This document shows, piece after piece, positions 17,149-25,419 of a stretch of DNA of 64,000 bases. The DNA is from Microbacterium sp. B35-30 (GTDB lineage: Bacteria > Actinomycetota > Actinomycetes > Actinomycetales > Microbacteriaceae): assembly GCF_010634855.1 (NCBI RefSeq), contig NZ_MWLQ01000014.1:124001-188000 (forward strand). The letters run 5' to 3'. Position numbers and translations under genes: made by a program. The notes under the pieces are model-generated. The model did not search any database, was not told where the DNA came from, and was given only the letters and a program-made list of their open reading frames with translations. Position 1 is the stretch's first letter. Each line of letters starts with the position of its first letter.

Positions 17149-18263
17149 CCGTCCGCCTCCGAGGCATCACCTGGGACCATGAGCGCGGCCGGAACAGCAT
17201 CGTGGCTGCCTCCCACGCCTACGCGGACGCCGGGCACGACGTCGAAGTCGAATGGGAAGCACGATCCCTGCAGGCATTCGCCGACCAGGACCTGGAATCC
17301 TTGACGCGGTCGTACGATCTGCTCGTCATCGATCACCCCCATATCCCCCACGCCGCGGACGCAGGGCTGCTCGCTCCCCTCCCGGACGCCGAGGGACCGG
17401 ACGCATTCGTAGGGCGCTCCGATGAGAGCTATCACTGGCAGAACGCTCGGTACGCCCTCGCCATCGACGCCGCCGCGCAGGTCGCGGCGTACCGCCCCGA
17501 CCTGCTCCCCGAGCCGCCGCGCACGTGGACCGAGGTCCTGGACCTGGCACGCGACGGTGGGGTGCGCTGGCCTGCGAAGCCGATCGATGCATTCGCGTCG
17601 ATATTCACGCTCTCCTCGGGGCTGCAGGATGCCGACGCCGGTCGGACCGGCTTCGCTGAACCGACGGCGTTCGCGCAGGCATGGGACGTGCTCAGCCGTC
17701 TGCGCGATCTCGTACCCGCCGAGTGCCTCGACGAGAACCCCATCCAGACCGCCGACCGCCTGTCCGCGTCGAGCAGCTGGGCCTATGCCCCGCTGCTCTA
17801 CGGGTACAGCAACTACGCGAGGACGGGCTTCCGCGAGCACGTGCTGCGCTGGACGGACATCCCTGAGATCGATGGGCAGCCCCGCGGATCGATGTTGGGC
17901 GGCGCAGGGCTGGCCGTCTCGGCCCGCACCGAGCACCGCGCGGAGGCTATCGCCTTTGTGACGTGGGCCGCCACGGGCGACGTGCAGAGGGGTGTGTATG
18001 CGCGCGCAGGCGGACAGCCCGGCCATGTCTCCGCCTGGACCGATGCCTCGCTCGACGAACTGACCGGCGGGTTCTTCGCCGCCACACGCCGCACGATGGA
18101 TCTGGCCAGCCTGCGCCCGCAGCATCCGGCGTATATGACGGTGCAGAATGCCGCGTGCGAGCGGGTGCACCGTGGCCTGCTGAACCGCGACCCCGCGCCC
18201 GACCTGCTCGCGGATCTGGATCGGCTATTCGAATCGTTGGGAGCCGTGAATGCTGGTCGTTGA
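17145..18263 (+). CDS. Substrate-binding-protein-fold protein lacking a signal peptide
   Basis: A 372-residue protein that reads like the extracellular solute-binding family 1 (SYDLLVIDHPHIPHAADAGLLAPL near 53-76, PRTWTEVLDLA near 126-136, GSMLGGAGLAVSARTEHRAEAIAFVTWAATG near 247-277). It begins directly at the first beta strand (VRLRGITWDHERG): there is no hydrophobic signal sequence or lipobox. The GTG overlaps the CoA-transferase stop and no in-frame upstream extension is plausible, so it should remain in the cytoplasm. It overlaps the MaoC gene by 14 bases. Role unknown: perhaps a cytoplasmic sugar-acid-binding partner, or a recruited enzyme of the CoA pathway. Confidence 0.85.
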   Translation: MTVRLRGITWDHERGRNSIVAASHAYADAGHDVEVEWEARSLQAFADQDLESLTRSYDLLVIDHPHIPHAADAGLLAPLPDAEGPDAFVGRSDESYHWQNARYALAIDAAAQVAAYRPDLLPEPPRTWTEVLDLARDGGVRWPAKPIDAFASIFTLSSGLQDADAGRTGFAEPTAFAQAWDVLSRLRDLVPAECLDENPIQTADRLSASSSWAYAPLLYGYSNYARTGFREHVLRWTDIPEIDGQPRGSMLGGAGLAVSARTEHRAEAIAFVTWAATGDVQRGVYARAGGQPGHVSAWTDASLDELTGGFFAATRRTMDLASLRPQHPAYMTVQNAACERVHRGLLNRDPAPDLLADLDRLFESLGAVNAGR

Positions 18264-18699
18264 TCGATACCTGGAGGACTACGTCCCCGGGGAGGTGCGA
18301 CGCACGCTTGGGCGCACCATCACCGAAGCCGATGTCGTCTTGCACGCTGGGCAGACCGGCGACTTCTTCCCGCATCACATGGATGAGAACTGGTGCGTGA
18401 ACGAAGCAGGGCTAGGCGGACGGATCGCTCATGGCACCCTGGTGATCGCGATCGCGGTCGGGATGACCGCCGGCGATGTGAATCCGCAAGCGATGAGCTA
18501 CGGCTACGACCGGATCCGGTTCATCAAACCGGTCTTCCTCGGCGACACCATTACCGTGGAGGCGGAGATCGTCACGATCGCCGATCACCCGCGCCGCCCC
18601 GAACTCGGCCGGGTGGACGAGCAGGTGCGGGTCACCAACCAGCACGGCGACGTCGTCTTGTCGCTCGTGCATCTGTACGTCGTCAACAAGGCGGGGTGA
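18250..18699 (+). CDS. MaoC family hot-dog dehydratase
   Basis: A 149-residue hot-dog-fold protein of the (R)-enoyl-CoA hydratase/MaoC group. The hydratase signature is TGDFFPHHMDENW (Asp38, His42/His43) followed by GGRIAHGTLVIAIAVG. The family adds or removes water across a CoA-thioester double bond. The start overlaps the preceding gene by 14 bases. With a CaiB CoA-transferase two genes upstream, it suggests dehydration of a hydroxyacyl-CoA made from a sugar acid. Confidence 0.9.
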   Translation: MLVVDRYLEDYVPGEVRRTLGRTITEADVVLHAGQTGDFFPHHMDENWCVNEAGLGGRIAHGTLVIAIAVGMTAGDVNPQAMSYGYDRIRFIKPVFLGDTITVEAEIVTIADHPRRPELGRVDEQVRVTNQHGDVVLSLVHLYVVNKAG

Positions 18700-18705
18700 A
18701 CGCAC

Positions 18706-19554
18706 GTGATCGACACGCATCTGCATGTGTGGGCCCGTGCTCGTTCGTCGTACGACTGGCTCGACGACGCGCCGGAGCCGCTGCGCGCCGATCACTTCTT
18801 GGAGCAGGGCCTCGCGGCGGTGGCCGCACACGGGTTCGATCGTGCGGTGCTCGTCCAGGCCGATGACACACTCGACGAGACGCAGTACTTGCTCGAGCTG
18901 ACGGCTTCCGACCCTCGGGTTGCGGGTGCCGTCTGCTACCTGCCGCTGGAGGCGCCGGCGATCGTCGCAGATCAGCTGCCGAGACTGACGGCAGACCCCG
19001 GCTTCGTCGGCGTGCGCAATCTCACCCACGATCGCCCCGACCCGGATTGGATCCTCGGTGAGAACCAGCGCCGCAGCCTCGCCCACCTCGAAGCCTCCGG
19101 TGTACCGCTCGACTACGTCGCCGTGTCGCCTCGTCACCTTCAGAACCTGACCACGCTCGCGCGCCGGCATCCTGACCTGACCATCGTGCTCGACCACCTG
19201 GGCAAGCCGCCGGTCGGGTATTCCGCCGATCACGCCCGATGGACCGCTCAGATCGCAGAGGCCGCCGCCCTGCCGAACGTCGTCGCGAAGGTCTCCGGGA
19301 TCTATCCGGCCGCTCCATGCGACGCGGATGCCTCCGACACGGCCGAGCAGCTGCGGGCGATCCTGGCGACCGCGCTCGCGTCCTTCGGACCGGATCGGCT
19401 GATGCTCGGCAGCGATTGGCCCATGGGCACCGTCGCCGGCGGGACGGATGCGGCGCTGAGCATGCTCATGGCCGCGGTGGATGCGCTCGAGCCCGATCAG
19501 TCGGCCGCGCTGCGTCAGCGGACGGCCATCCGCGTGTACGGACTGACACCGTGA
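18706..19554 (+). CDS. Amidohydrolase family 2 protein, sugar lactonase type
   Basis: A 282-residue metal-dependent TIM-barrel hydrolase (COG3618 type). Features: MIDTHLHVW with the HxH metal ligands (His5, His7), LVQADDTLDETQYLLELT, GVRNLTHDRPDPDW near 105-118, VLDHLGKPPV near 163-172, KVSGIY, and the metal-ligand Asp in LMLGSDWPMG near 230-240. Characterised relatives open L-fucono-, L-rhamnono- and galactono-lactones. The GTG start lies 6 bases after the MaoC stop. The stop overlaps the dehydrogenase gene by GTGA. Dehydrogenase plus lactonase is the standard way to turn a free aldose into its aldonate. Confidence 0.92.
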   Translation: MIDTHLHVWARARSSYDWLDDAPEPLRADHFLEQGLAAVAAHGFDRAVLVQADDTLDETQYLLELTASDPRVAGAVCYLPLEAPAIVADQLPRLTADPGFVGVRNLTHDRPDPDWILGENQRRSLAHLEASGVPLDYVAVSPRHLQNLTTLARRHPDLTIVLDHLGKPPVGYSADHARWTAQIAEAAALPNVVAKVSGIYPAAPCDADASDTAEQLRAILATALASFGPDRLMLGSDWPMGTVAGGTDAALSMLMAAVDALEPDQSAALRQRTAIRVYGLTP

Positions 19555-20627
19555 AACGCCTGGAACACTCCCCTGACCCCGCCTACGCCGCCGGTCCGCC
19601 GAGCCATCCGCTGCCGATCGTCCTGATCGGTGCGGGCGGAATCGCCCGCGACGCGCACCTGCCGGCCTACCGGAAGGCCGGCCTGCCGGTCGCGGCTGTC
19701 GTGGACCTCGACTCTGATCGCGCCATCGATCTCGCCAGGGCCTTCGACGTGTCGAGCACCTATACGGACATCGCGTCTGCAGTCGCCGCCCACGGCACGG
19801 CAGCGGTGTACGACGTCGCCGTCATGCCGGATGCGTTCGCCTCGATCATCGACGGGCTGCCCGACGAAGCTGCCGTGCAGCTGCAGAAGCCATTGGGCTA
19901 CACCCTTGCGCAGGCGCGCGACCTGATCGAGATCATCCGACGAAAGCGACTCACGGCTGCTGTGAACACTCAGCTGCGGTTCGCTCCGCAGGTTGCAGCG
20001 GCGCGCGCCCTGATCGCCGAGGGCGCCATCGGGGAGCTCGTCGATATCGAGGTCCTGGTGAGGGTCGAGACGCGTTGGGCGCTGTTTCCCAGCGTGTTCG
20101 GTCTCGAACGCATGGAGATGCCGATGCACTCGGTGCACTATGTCGACCTCGTGCGTTCTTTCGTGGGGGATCCGAGCGGTGTCAGCGCCGTGACGGTCGG
20201 GCATCCCGGGAAGCCGCTGGCCAGCACGCGAACCGGCTACCTGCTCCATTACGCCGACCGACCGTTGCGCGTCACCATCAGCACCAATCACGACCACACG
20301 TTCGGCCCGGAGCACCAGGCGTCTGCCGTCATCTGGCACGGCACGGACGGAGCCGTCCGTGCCCAACTGGGGCTGTTGCTCGACTATCCGCGTGGCGGAC
20401 CTGACCGACTCGAACTCACCACCGGTGACGGCTGGTGGGATGTCGCGGTCGAGGGAAGCTGGTTCCCCGATGCCTTCGCCGGAACCATGGGCGCCCTTCA
20501 GCGATACGTCACCGGCGAGTCGAGCTCGCTGCCGACCTCCGCGGATGACGTGCTGCGCACGATGGCCGTGCTGGAAGCGGCGCACGAGGCGAGTCGTGCC
20601 GGCGGTCACCCGATCCCGGACTCCTGA
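19551..20627 (+). CDS. Gfo/Idh/MocA family sugar dehydrogenase
   Basis: A 358-residue NAD(P)-dependent oxidoreductase. A nucleotide-binding motif GAGGIARDAHLPAY (about 27-40) is followed by the QKPLGYTLAQARDLI segment (the EKP-equivalent Lys) and an HSVHYVDLVRSFVG catalytic-domain helix. The GTG overlaps the lactonase stop; a longer upstream frame has no support. As last gene of the GH95-CaiB run it probably oxidises the aldose released by GH95 (L-fucose or L-galactose) or another sugar at C1, giving the lactone for its neighbour. D-apiose dehydrogenases also belong to this superfamily, an alternative in view of the apiose-type genes at 29010-31512. Confidence 0.9.
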   Translation: MKRLEHSPDPAYAAGPPSHPLPIVLIGAGGIARDAHLPAYRKAGLPVAAVVDLDSDRAIDLARAFDVSSTYTDIASAVAAHGTAAVYDVAVMPDAFASIIDGLPDEAAVQLQKPLGYTLAQARDLIEIIRRKRLTAAVNTQLRFAPQVAAARALIAEGAIGELVDIEVLVRVETRWALFPSVFGLERMEMPMHSVHYVDLVRSFVGDPSGVSAVTVGHPGKPLASTRTGYLLHYADRPLRVTISTNHDHTFGPEHQASAVIWHGTDGAVRAQLGLLLDYPRGGPDRLELTTGDGWWDVAVEGSWFPDAFAGTMGALQRYVTGESSSLPTSADDVLRTMAVLEAAHEASRAGGHPIPDS

Positions 20628-20643
20628 CGCCCGCGGGAACGCG

Positions 20644-21723
20644 TCATGCCGCCGGCGGCGCGGTCGATGCACGCAGGACCAGCTCCGGGGCGGGATCGTC
20701 GACGACTCCGCTGGTGGGGCGCGCGGGACTTCCGCCTGCCCCAGCCGCCTCGAGTCCCGCGAGCAGGAGGTCCACCGCGGCCGCTCCGAGATTCGCCATC
20801 GGCAGGCGGACGGTGGTCAGTGCGGGCGCGCACGTGATCGCCGGCCAGATGTCGTGAATCGCCACGACCGACAGGTCCTCCGGCACGCGCATGCCCATCT
20901 GAGCCGCCTCCGTCAGCACGCCGATCCCGGCGTTCACGTTGCCGACGACGACGGCGGTCGGCGCCGGCTGACGACCGAGCAGCAACCGCGCGGCATCCCC
21001 AGCCGATCTGTAGGTGTAGCCCAGGGCAGTCGTGTGCAGCGGCGCCAGTGACAGCCCGACTGCAGCGAGTGCATGCTCGATACCGGTTCGTCGTCGGTCG
21101 CTGGTGTCGGACGTCGGAACGCCGCCGACATAGCCGATGCGGGTGTGTCCGAGCTCGAGCAGGTGTCGAGCCGCCAGCGCACCCGCGGCGACATCGTCGA
21201 TCGCGACGGTGGTCACGCCGTCGACGGGACCGGAATTGATCAGCACGGTCCGCTCTGGGTGCGAGAGCGCTCGCGCCACAAGGTCGAGGGGCGCCTCGTC
21301 CCCCTTCTGCAGCAGCACGCCATCGACCAGGCGCTCGTTCAGCAGCCGGGCGAACCCGTCGCTGCCGGGTTGCATCCGCGGACTCGACGCCAGCACAACC
21401 GAGTAGTCATGATCCAGCGCCCGCGACTCCACCCCGTTCACGAGATCCGTGAAGGTGGCGTTGGTGACATCCGGGACCACGAAAGCCAGCATGTGCGTAC
21501 GCGAACGACGCAGAGAGCGCCCCGCGGAGTTCGGCGCGTATCGGAGCAGCTGCGCCGAGTCGAGGATCCGTTGCCGAGTCTCCGGACGGATCCTGACGGA
21601 CGGATCGGAGTTCAGCACGCGCGAAACCACCGAAACCGAGACCCTGGCGTGGCCGGCGACATCCCGCAGAGTAACCATCCTCGGATGGTAACCGGAGGAA
21701 TGCAGCTCGCGCAAACGATTCAC
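20644..21723 (-). CDS. LacI family transcriptional regulator
   Basis: A LacI-type regulator with helix-turn-helix TLRDVAGHARVSVSVVSRVLN, the hinge-helix region, and an effector domain (VPDVTNATFTDLVNGVE, AVVVGNVNAGIGVLTEA, LSVVAIHDIWP). I prefer the GTG at 21723, which has AAGGGA about 9 bases upstream. A TTG at 21732 and an ATG at 21678 are alternatives; the ATG would begin right at the HTH but has no well-spaced ribosome site. The gene converges on the GH95-to-dehydrogenase run and is divergent from the SGNH hydrolase. It likely controls both; candidate operators are the TA(A/T)AACGATT sites at 13449 and 21778. Confidence 0.92.
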   Translation of the reverse strand: MNRLRELHSSGYHPRMVTLRDVAGHARVSVSVVSRVLNSDPSVRIRPETRQRILDSAQLLRYAPNSAGRSLRRSRTHMLAFVVPDVTNATFTDLVNGVESRALDHDYSVVLASSPRMQPGSDGFARLLNERLVDGVLLQKGDEAPLDLVARALSHPERTVLINSGPVDGVTTVAIDDVAAGALAARHLLELGHTRIGYVGGVPTSDTSDRRRTGIEHALAAVGLSLAPLHTTALGYTYRSAGDAARLLLGRQPAPTAVVVGNVNAGIGVLTEAAQMGMRVPEDLSVVAIHDIWPAITCAPALTTVRLPMANLGAAAVDLLLAGLEAAGAGGSPARPTSGVVDDPAPELVLRASTAPPAA

Positions 21724-21777
21724 CGCGACCAATCCCTTGTCGTAGTGCTCTGAGCGAACGAATCGGCGGCTCGCTCG

Positions 21778-21814
21778 TATAACGATTTTTCTGTCCGTCG
21801 GCGTGGACTACGCT
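21778..21814 (+). promoter_or_regulatory. Operator-like site and probable leaderless promoter of SGNH gene
   Basis: TATAACGATTTTT (21778-21790) resembles the site before GH95. TACGCT at 21809-21814 ends 8 bases before the GTG at 21823. A TANNNT -10 at that distance is the usual sign of a leaderless transcript in actinobacteria. No good ribosome site is present. Confidence 0.4.
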
Positions 21815-21822
21815 CGTCAATC

Positions 21823-22809
21823 GTGGCGCATGATCTCCGACCCGACACCCAGCCCGACGCCTGGCGCGGGGCGGTGGGCTGGGAAGAGCGCGACGGAGCG
21901 ATACGCGCATGGAGGCTGCTGCCAGAGCTCGTGAACAGGGCGTTCGCTCCCGATCTGATCACGAACGCGCGCCAATCTGTGGGAGTGCGGCTGGACATCG
22001 ACACGGACGCCGAGAGCGTCACGCTCCATGGCGATCTGCTGCTCGACATCCCCCGCGACTCGCGCATCGATGTCCTGGTCGATGGCGAACTGCATCGCCG
22101 TATCGACCTCGTCTCGGGACCGTTCACCGTCGTGGTCCCCCTGCCCACCGGCGCGCACCGGGTTCAGGTGTGGTTGCCGCAGGTCGGCGAGACGTGGATC
22201 AGGTCGGTACAGCTGAGCGGTTCGACCGTCTCCGCCACGACTGCATCCACCCGATGGACGACCTACGGATCCTCGATCTCGCAGTGCAACGCTGCCAGTG
22301 GTCCGAGCGAGACGTGGCCGGCGCTCGTCGCACGTGCTCTCGACTGGGACCTGACCTGCCTCGGCTTCGGCGGCCAGTGCCATCTCGACCCGATATCGAC
22401 CCGCACGATCGCGGCGGTGCCGGCCGACATCATCAGCCTGTGCCTGGGGATCAACGTGATGGGTGGCGCTTCGATGTCACCGCGCACCTTCGCCCCACAG
22501 GTCGCAGGGCTGATCGACCAGGTCCGCGCAGCGCACCCGTCGGCCCCGATCGCCGTGATCACTCCGATCGTGGCGCCGGGACTGGAGAACACCCCGAACG
22601 CCGTTGGCACCACGCTGGCGGGGATGCGGGACGCCATAGCAGAGGTGGTCGCCGGCACGGCCGACGACCTCCTGCACCTCATCGACGGCCCCGGCATTCT
22701 CGGCTTCGACGAGACTCACCTGCTGTCAGACGGCGTCCATCCCGATGCCGCAGGCTATCGGCTGATGGGCGAGCGCCTGACGGCCGCGCTCAGGCGGCTG
22801 CAGAGGTAG
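21823..22809 (+). CDS. SGNH/GDSL-type esterase with N-terminal beta domain
   Basis: A 328-residue hydrolase. Residues about 1-140 form a beta-rich accessory domain of the kind seen in carbohydrate esterases. The SGNH catalytic domain follows with block I TTYGSSISQC (nucleophile Ser in GSS instead of GDS), block II GFGGQCHLDP, block III LCLGINVMGG and block V DGVHPDAAGY (catalytic Asp/His). No signal peptide. Likely removes acetyl or methyl esters from imported oligosaccharides. It is divergent from the LacI gene and ends 63 bases before the converging racemase-like gene. Confidence 0.9.
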   Translation: MAHDLRPDTQPDAWRGAVGWEERDGAIRAWRLLPELVNRAFAPDLITNARQSVGVRLDIDTDAESVTLHGDLLLDIPRDSRIDVLVDGELHRRIDLVSGPFTVVVPLPTGAHRVQVWLPQVGETWIRSVQLSGSTVSATTASTRWTTYGSSISQCNAASGPSETWPALVARALDWDLTCLGFGGQCHLDPISTRTIAAVPADIISLCLGINVMGGASMSPRTFAPQVAGLIDQVRAAHPSAPIAVITPIVAPGLENTPNAVGTTLAGMRDAIAEVVAGTADDLLHLIDGPGILGFDETHLLSDGVHPDAAGYRLMGERLTAALRRLQR

Positions 22810-22872
22810 AAGCGAAAGACGATCTGGACCGACGCATTCAGGCCGCGATGACTGTCCGACTCGCGACGGGAA

Positions 22873-23535
22873 TCAGCTCTCGTCGAACGACGCGGCGAGG
22901 CGCTCGACCCCGAGCCGCGGGCTGGTGAGCACCGGAACGTCGACCGAGACGGCCTCGGCGGCAGTCGCCATGGATGCCTGGGCCAGCACGACGACGTCGA
23001 CCTCGGCCGCCCCCCGCTCGATCGCGGCCGCGACGAGCCGGTCGTGCGTGGCTCGGTCGCCCCCGGCGACTGCTGCGAACGCACCCTCGATGACTTCGCT
23101 CGTGAACTCCGGCTCCACACCGGCCAGCGCGGCGCGCTCCTCCAGGAGCCGCAGCGTCGGTCCGCACGTCGTCGGCAGCGTCGCGAGGACGCGCACGCGG
23201 CGTCCCGCCTGCACCGCGGCATCCGCCATCGCCTCGTCGACACGCAGCACCGGCACCCCGGCGGCAGCCGCGGCACGCGCGGCGAGCTCCGAGATCGAGG
23301 AGCACGTGAACATGACGGCATCCGCTCCCCCGGCCGCAGCCGCGCGCACGAGGTCGTCGACGCGGGCAGGCACCGAGCCCGCGCGCTCCTGGTCGCCGAG
23401 GTCGGCGACGATGCGGTCGTCGAGGTAATTCACGATCGTCGCATCCGGTAGGAGCTCGGCGGCGAGCGCCCCGAACGGAGCGATGTTGACGGCTCCGGTG
23501 TGCAGGAACGCGATGCGGGGTGCGGACGAGGTCAT
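22873..23535 (-). CDS. Aspartate/glutamate racemase-like protein
   Basis: A 220-residue protein of the Asp/Glu/hydantoin racemase superfamily, which normally uses two cysteines. The first catalytic motif is present (MFTCSSISELA, Cys near 77). The second, usually a Gly-Cys after a hydrophobic strand, is replaced by VVVLAQASM with no Cys. It may therefore be an isomerase or decarboxylase using one Cys, or a non-racemase. It is the last gene of the ABC transporter operon, 21 bases after a permease. This unusual partner suggests it processes the transported compound. Confidence 0.82.
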   Translation of the reverse strand: MTSSAPRIAFLHTGAVNIAPFGALAAELLPDATIVNYLDDRIVADLGDQERAGSVPARVDDLVRAAAAGGADAVMFTCSSISELAARAAAAAGVPVLRVDEAMADAAVQAGRRVRVLATLPTTCGPTLRLLEERAALAGVEPEFTSEVIEGAFAAVAGGDRATHDRLVAAAIERGAAEVDVVVLAQASMATAAEAVSVDVPVLTSPRLGVERLAASFDES

Positions 23536-23556
23536 GCGAACAAGCCTTCCAGCTTC

Positions 23557-24471
23557 TCAGCCCTTGAGGGCGCCGCCGGCCATGCCGGCCATGATCTTCT
23601 TGTTGAGCGTGAGGAACAGGATCAGCAGCACGACGATGTTGATGCTCACGGCGGCGAAGAGCGGGCCGTACTGCGTCGAGCCGTACTCGTCGCTCAGGCT
23701 CAGCAGGCCCACCTGGATGGTCGCCAGGTCGGGCCGCGTCGTGAAGGTCAGCGCGATGAGCAGGTCGTTCCACACGCTGAAGAACTGCACCAGGGCGACC
23801 GTGATGATCGAGTTCTTCATCATCGGGATGCCGATCACGAAGAACGATCGCAGCGGCCCGGACCCGTCGACGGTCGCCGCCTCGAAGATCTCCCGCGGCA
23901 CCGATCGGAAGTAGGTGGCCATCAGGAACGTCGTCAGGGGCAGGCCCATGACGGTGTACGTGATGATGAGCGGCCACAGCGTGTCGGTGATGCCGATGCG
24001 GAAGTAGGTGATGAAGAGCGGCACGAGGATCATCTGGCCGGGCACCATGATGCCGGCGAGGATGTAGAGCAGGACCCCGTTGCGGCCCCTCCAGATCATC
24101 ACCTCGAGGGCGTAGCCCGCGGCAACGCCGATGAAGACGATGAGCAGCACCGACGGGATCGTCACCAGCACGCTGTTGAGCCAGTTGCGCGCGACGTTGC
24201 CGTTCGTGAGCGCGGTGACGTAATTGTCGAAGTTCCACGTCTCGGGAAGCGACAGGGCGGGGTTGGAGAGGAACTCGGACTGCGTCTTGAACGAGCCCAG
24301 CACCATCCAGACCTGCGGATACAGCACCACGACCATGAGGATCGCGACGAGGATCCACACCGGGAGCCGGCGCAGGGCCTTCGTGAGCCCGCGCCGCGTG
24401 CGGCCGGGGCCCGTCCTGCGGACGGTGGGTGTGGCGACCGTAAACGCGGTGTCAGTGTGCGTCAGAGTCAT
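23557..24471 (-). CDS. Carbohydrate ABC transporter permease, MalG type
   Basis: A 304-residue permease. A short basic cytoplasmic N-terminus is followed by membrane helices starting VWILVAILMVVVLYPQVW. The EAA loop is IFEAATVDGSGPLRSFFVIG near 198-217. The C-terminal tail is MAGGALKG. The gene starts one base after the stop of the other permease (24473). Part of a binding protein-permease-permease-racemase-like operon on the minus strand. Confidence 0.94.
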   Translation of the reverse strand: MTLTHTDTAFTVATPTVRRTGPGRTRRGLTKALRRLPVWILVAILMVVVLYPQVWMVLGSFKTQSEFLSNPALSLPETWNFDNYVTALTNGNVARNWLNSVLVTIPSVLLIVFIGVAAGYALEVMIWRGRNGVLLYILAGIMVPGQMILVPLFITYFRIGITDTLWPLIITYTVMGLPLTTFLMATYFRSVPREIFEAATVDGSGPLRSFFVIGIPMMKNSIITVALVQFFSVWNDLLIALTFTTRPDLATIQVGLLSLSDEYGSTQYGPLFAAVSINIVVLLILFLTLNKKIMAGMAGGALKG

Positions 24472-24472
24472 T

Positions 24473-25354
24473 TCAGACCTCCGCCTTGCGGCGCGACGAT
24501 CGGAAGATCGCGAGGGTGAACACGAGGCAGAGCGCCGTGAGGATCACGGCGATGGTGGAGCCGTAGCCGTACTCGGCGTACTCGAACGCCGTGCGGTACA
24601 TGTACAGCGTCATCGGCGCGGTCGAAGTGCCGGGCCCGCCGCCGTTGAGGGCGAGCAGGCTGTCGAAGACCTTGAGGGTGGCATTGAGGCTGAAGATGAT
24701 CGACGACAGCAGGATGGGCAGCGACAGCGGCACCACGATGTGACGGACGAGCTTGAACCCATTGGCTCCGTCGAGTCGGGCCGACTCGATGACCTCTTCG
24801 GGGATGTCGAGCAGGCCGGCGTAGAGAAGCACGGCGTAGAAGCCCATCGAGCTCCACAGCGTCATGGCGATCGCCGTGGTCATCGTGCCGACGGTCGACG
24901 CCAGCACCTCGACGCTCTCACCGCCGAAGAAGTTGATGATGTCGTTGATCGGGCCCTGGTTGTCGCCGACGGCCACGAAGCTGCGGAACAGCATGGCCAC
25001 AGCCACGGTCGGCAGCACGGTCGGGAAGAACACGAGCGTCCGCACCAGAGTCGAGCCCTTGCGAAGGACGAAGACGTAGAGGAGGGCCAGACCGTAGCCC
25101 AAGGCGACCTGCAGAGCGGTGGCGACGATCGCGAAGAAGACACTCACCCACATCGATTGGAGAGCGGCCGGGTCCGTGAAGAAGGTGGTGAAGTTCTGCA
25201 AACCCACCCAGTCGAAGCCGCGGAGGGAGTTGCCCTCGAAGAACGAGAGGCCGAGGGACCAGCCCACCGGCACGACCTTGAGGAGGGTGTACAGCAAGAG
25301 CGCCGGTGCCAGCAGGATGAAGATCGTCTTCCGATCTCCGAAGATCGAGTTCAT
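24473..25354 (-). CDS. Carbohydrate ABC transporter permease, MalF type
   Basis: A 293-residue permease. The first membrane helix begins near residue 10 (IFILLAPALLLYTLLKVVPV). The EAA loop is VIESARLDGANGFKLVRHIV near 190-209. The ATG (MNSIFGDRK) is preferred over the longer frame, which would run into the binding-protein gene. The binding-protein gene ends 65 bases upstream. The partner of the MalG-type subunit immediately downstream. Confidence 0.94.
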   Translation of the reverse strand: MNSIFGDRKTIFILLAPALLLYTLLKVVPVGWSLGLSFFEGNSLRGFDWVGLQNFTTFFTDPAALQSMWVSVFFAIVATALQVALGYGLALLYVFVLRKGSTLVRTLVFFPTVLPTVAVAMLFRSFVAVGDNQGPINDIINFFGGESVEVLASTVGTMTTAIAMTLWSSMGFYAVLLYAGLLDIPEEVIESARLDGANGFKLVRHIVVPLSLPILLSSIIFSLNATLKVFDSLLALNGGGPGTSTAPMTLYMYRTAFEYAEYGYGSTIAVILTALCLVFTLAIFRSSRRKAEV

Positions 25355-25419
25355 CTGCGAACTGCTTTCTGTCGTGAACCGGCTCCCCGAGCGACCGCCC
25401 GGGGAGCCGGTGCGGGGTC

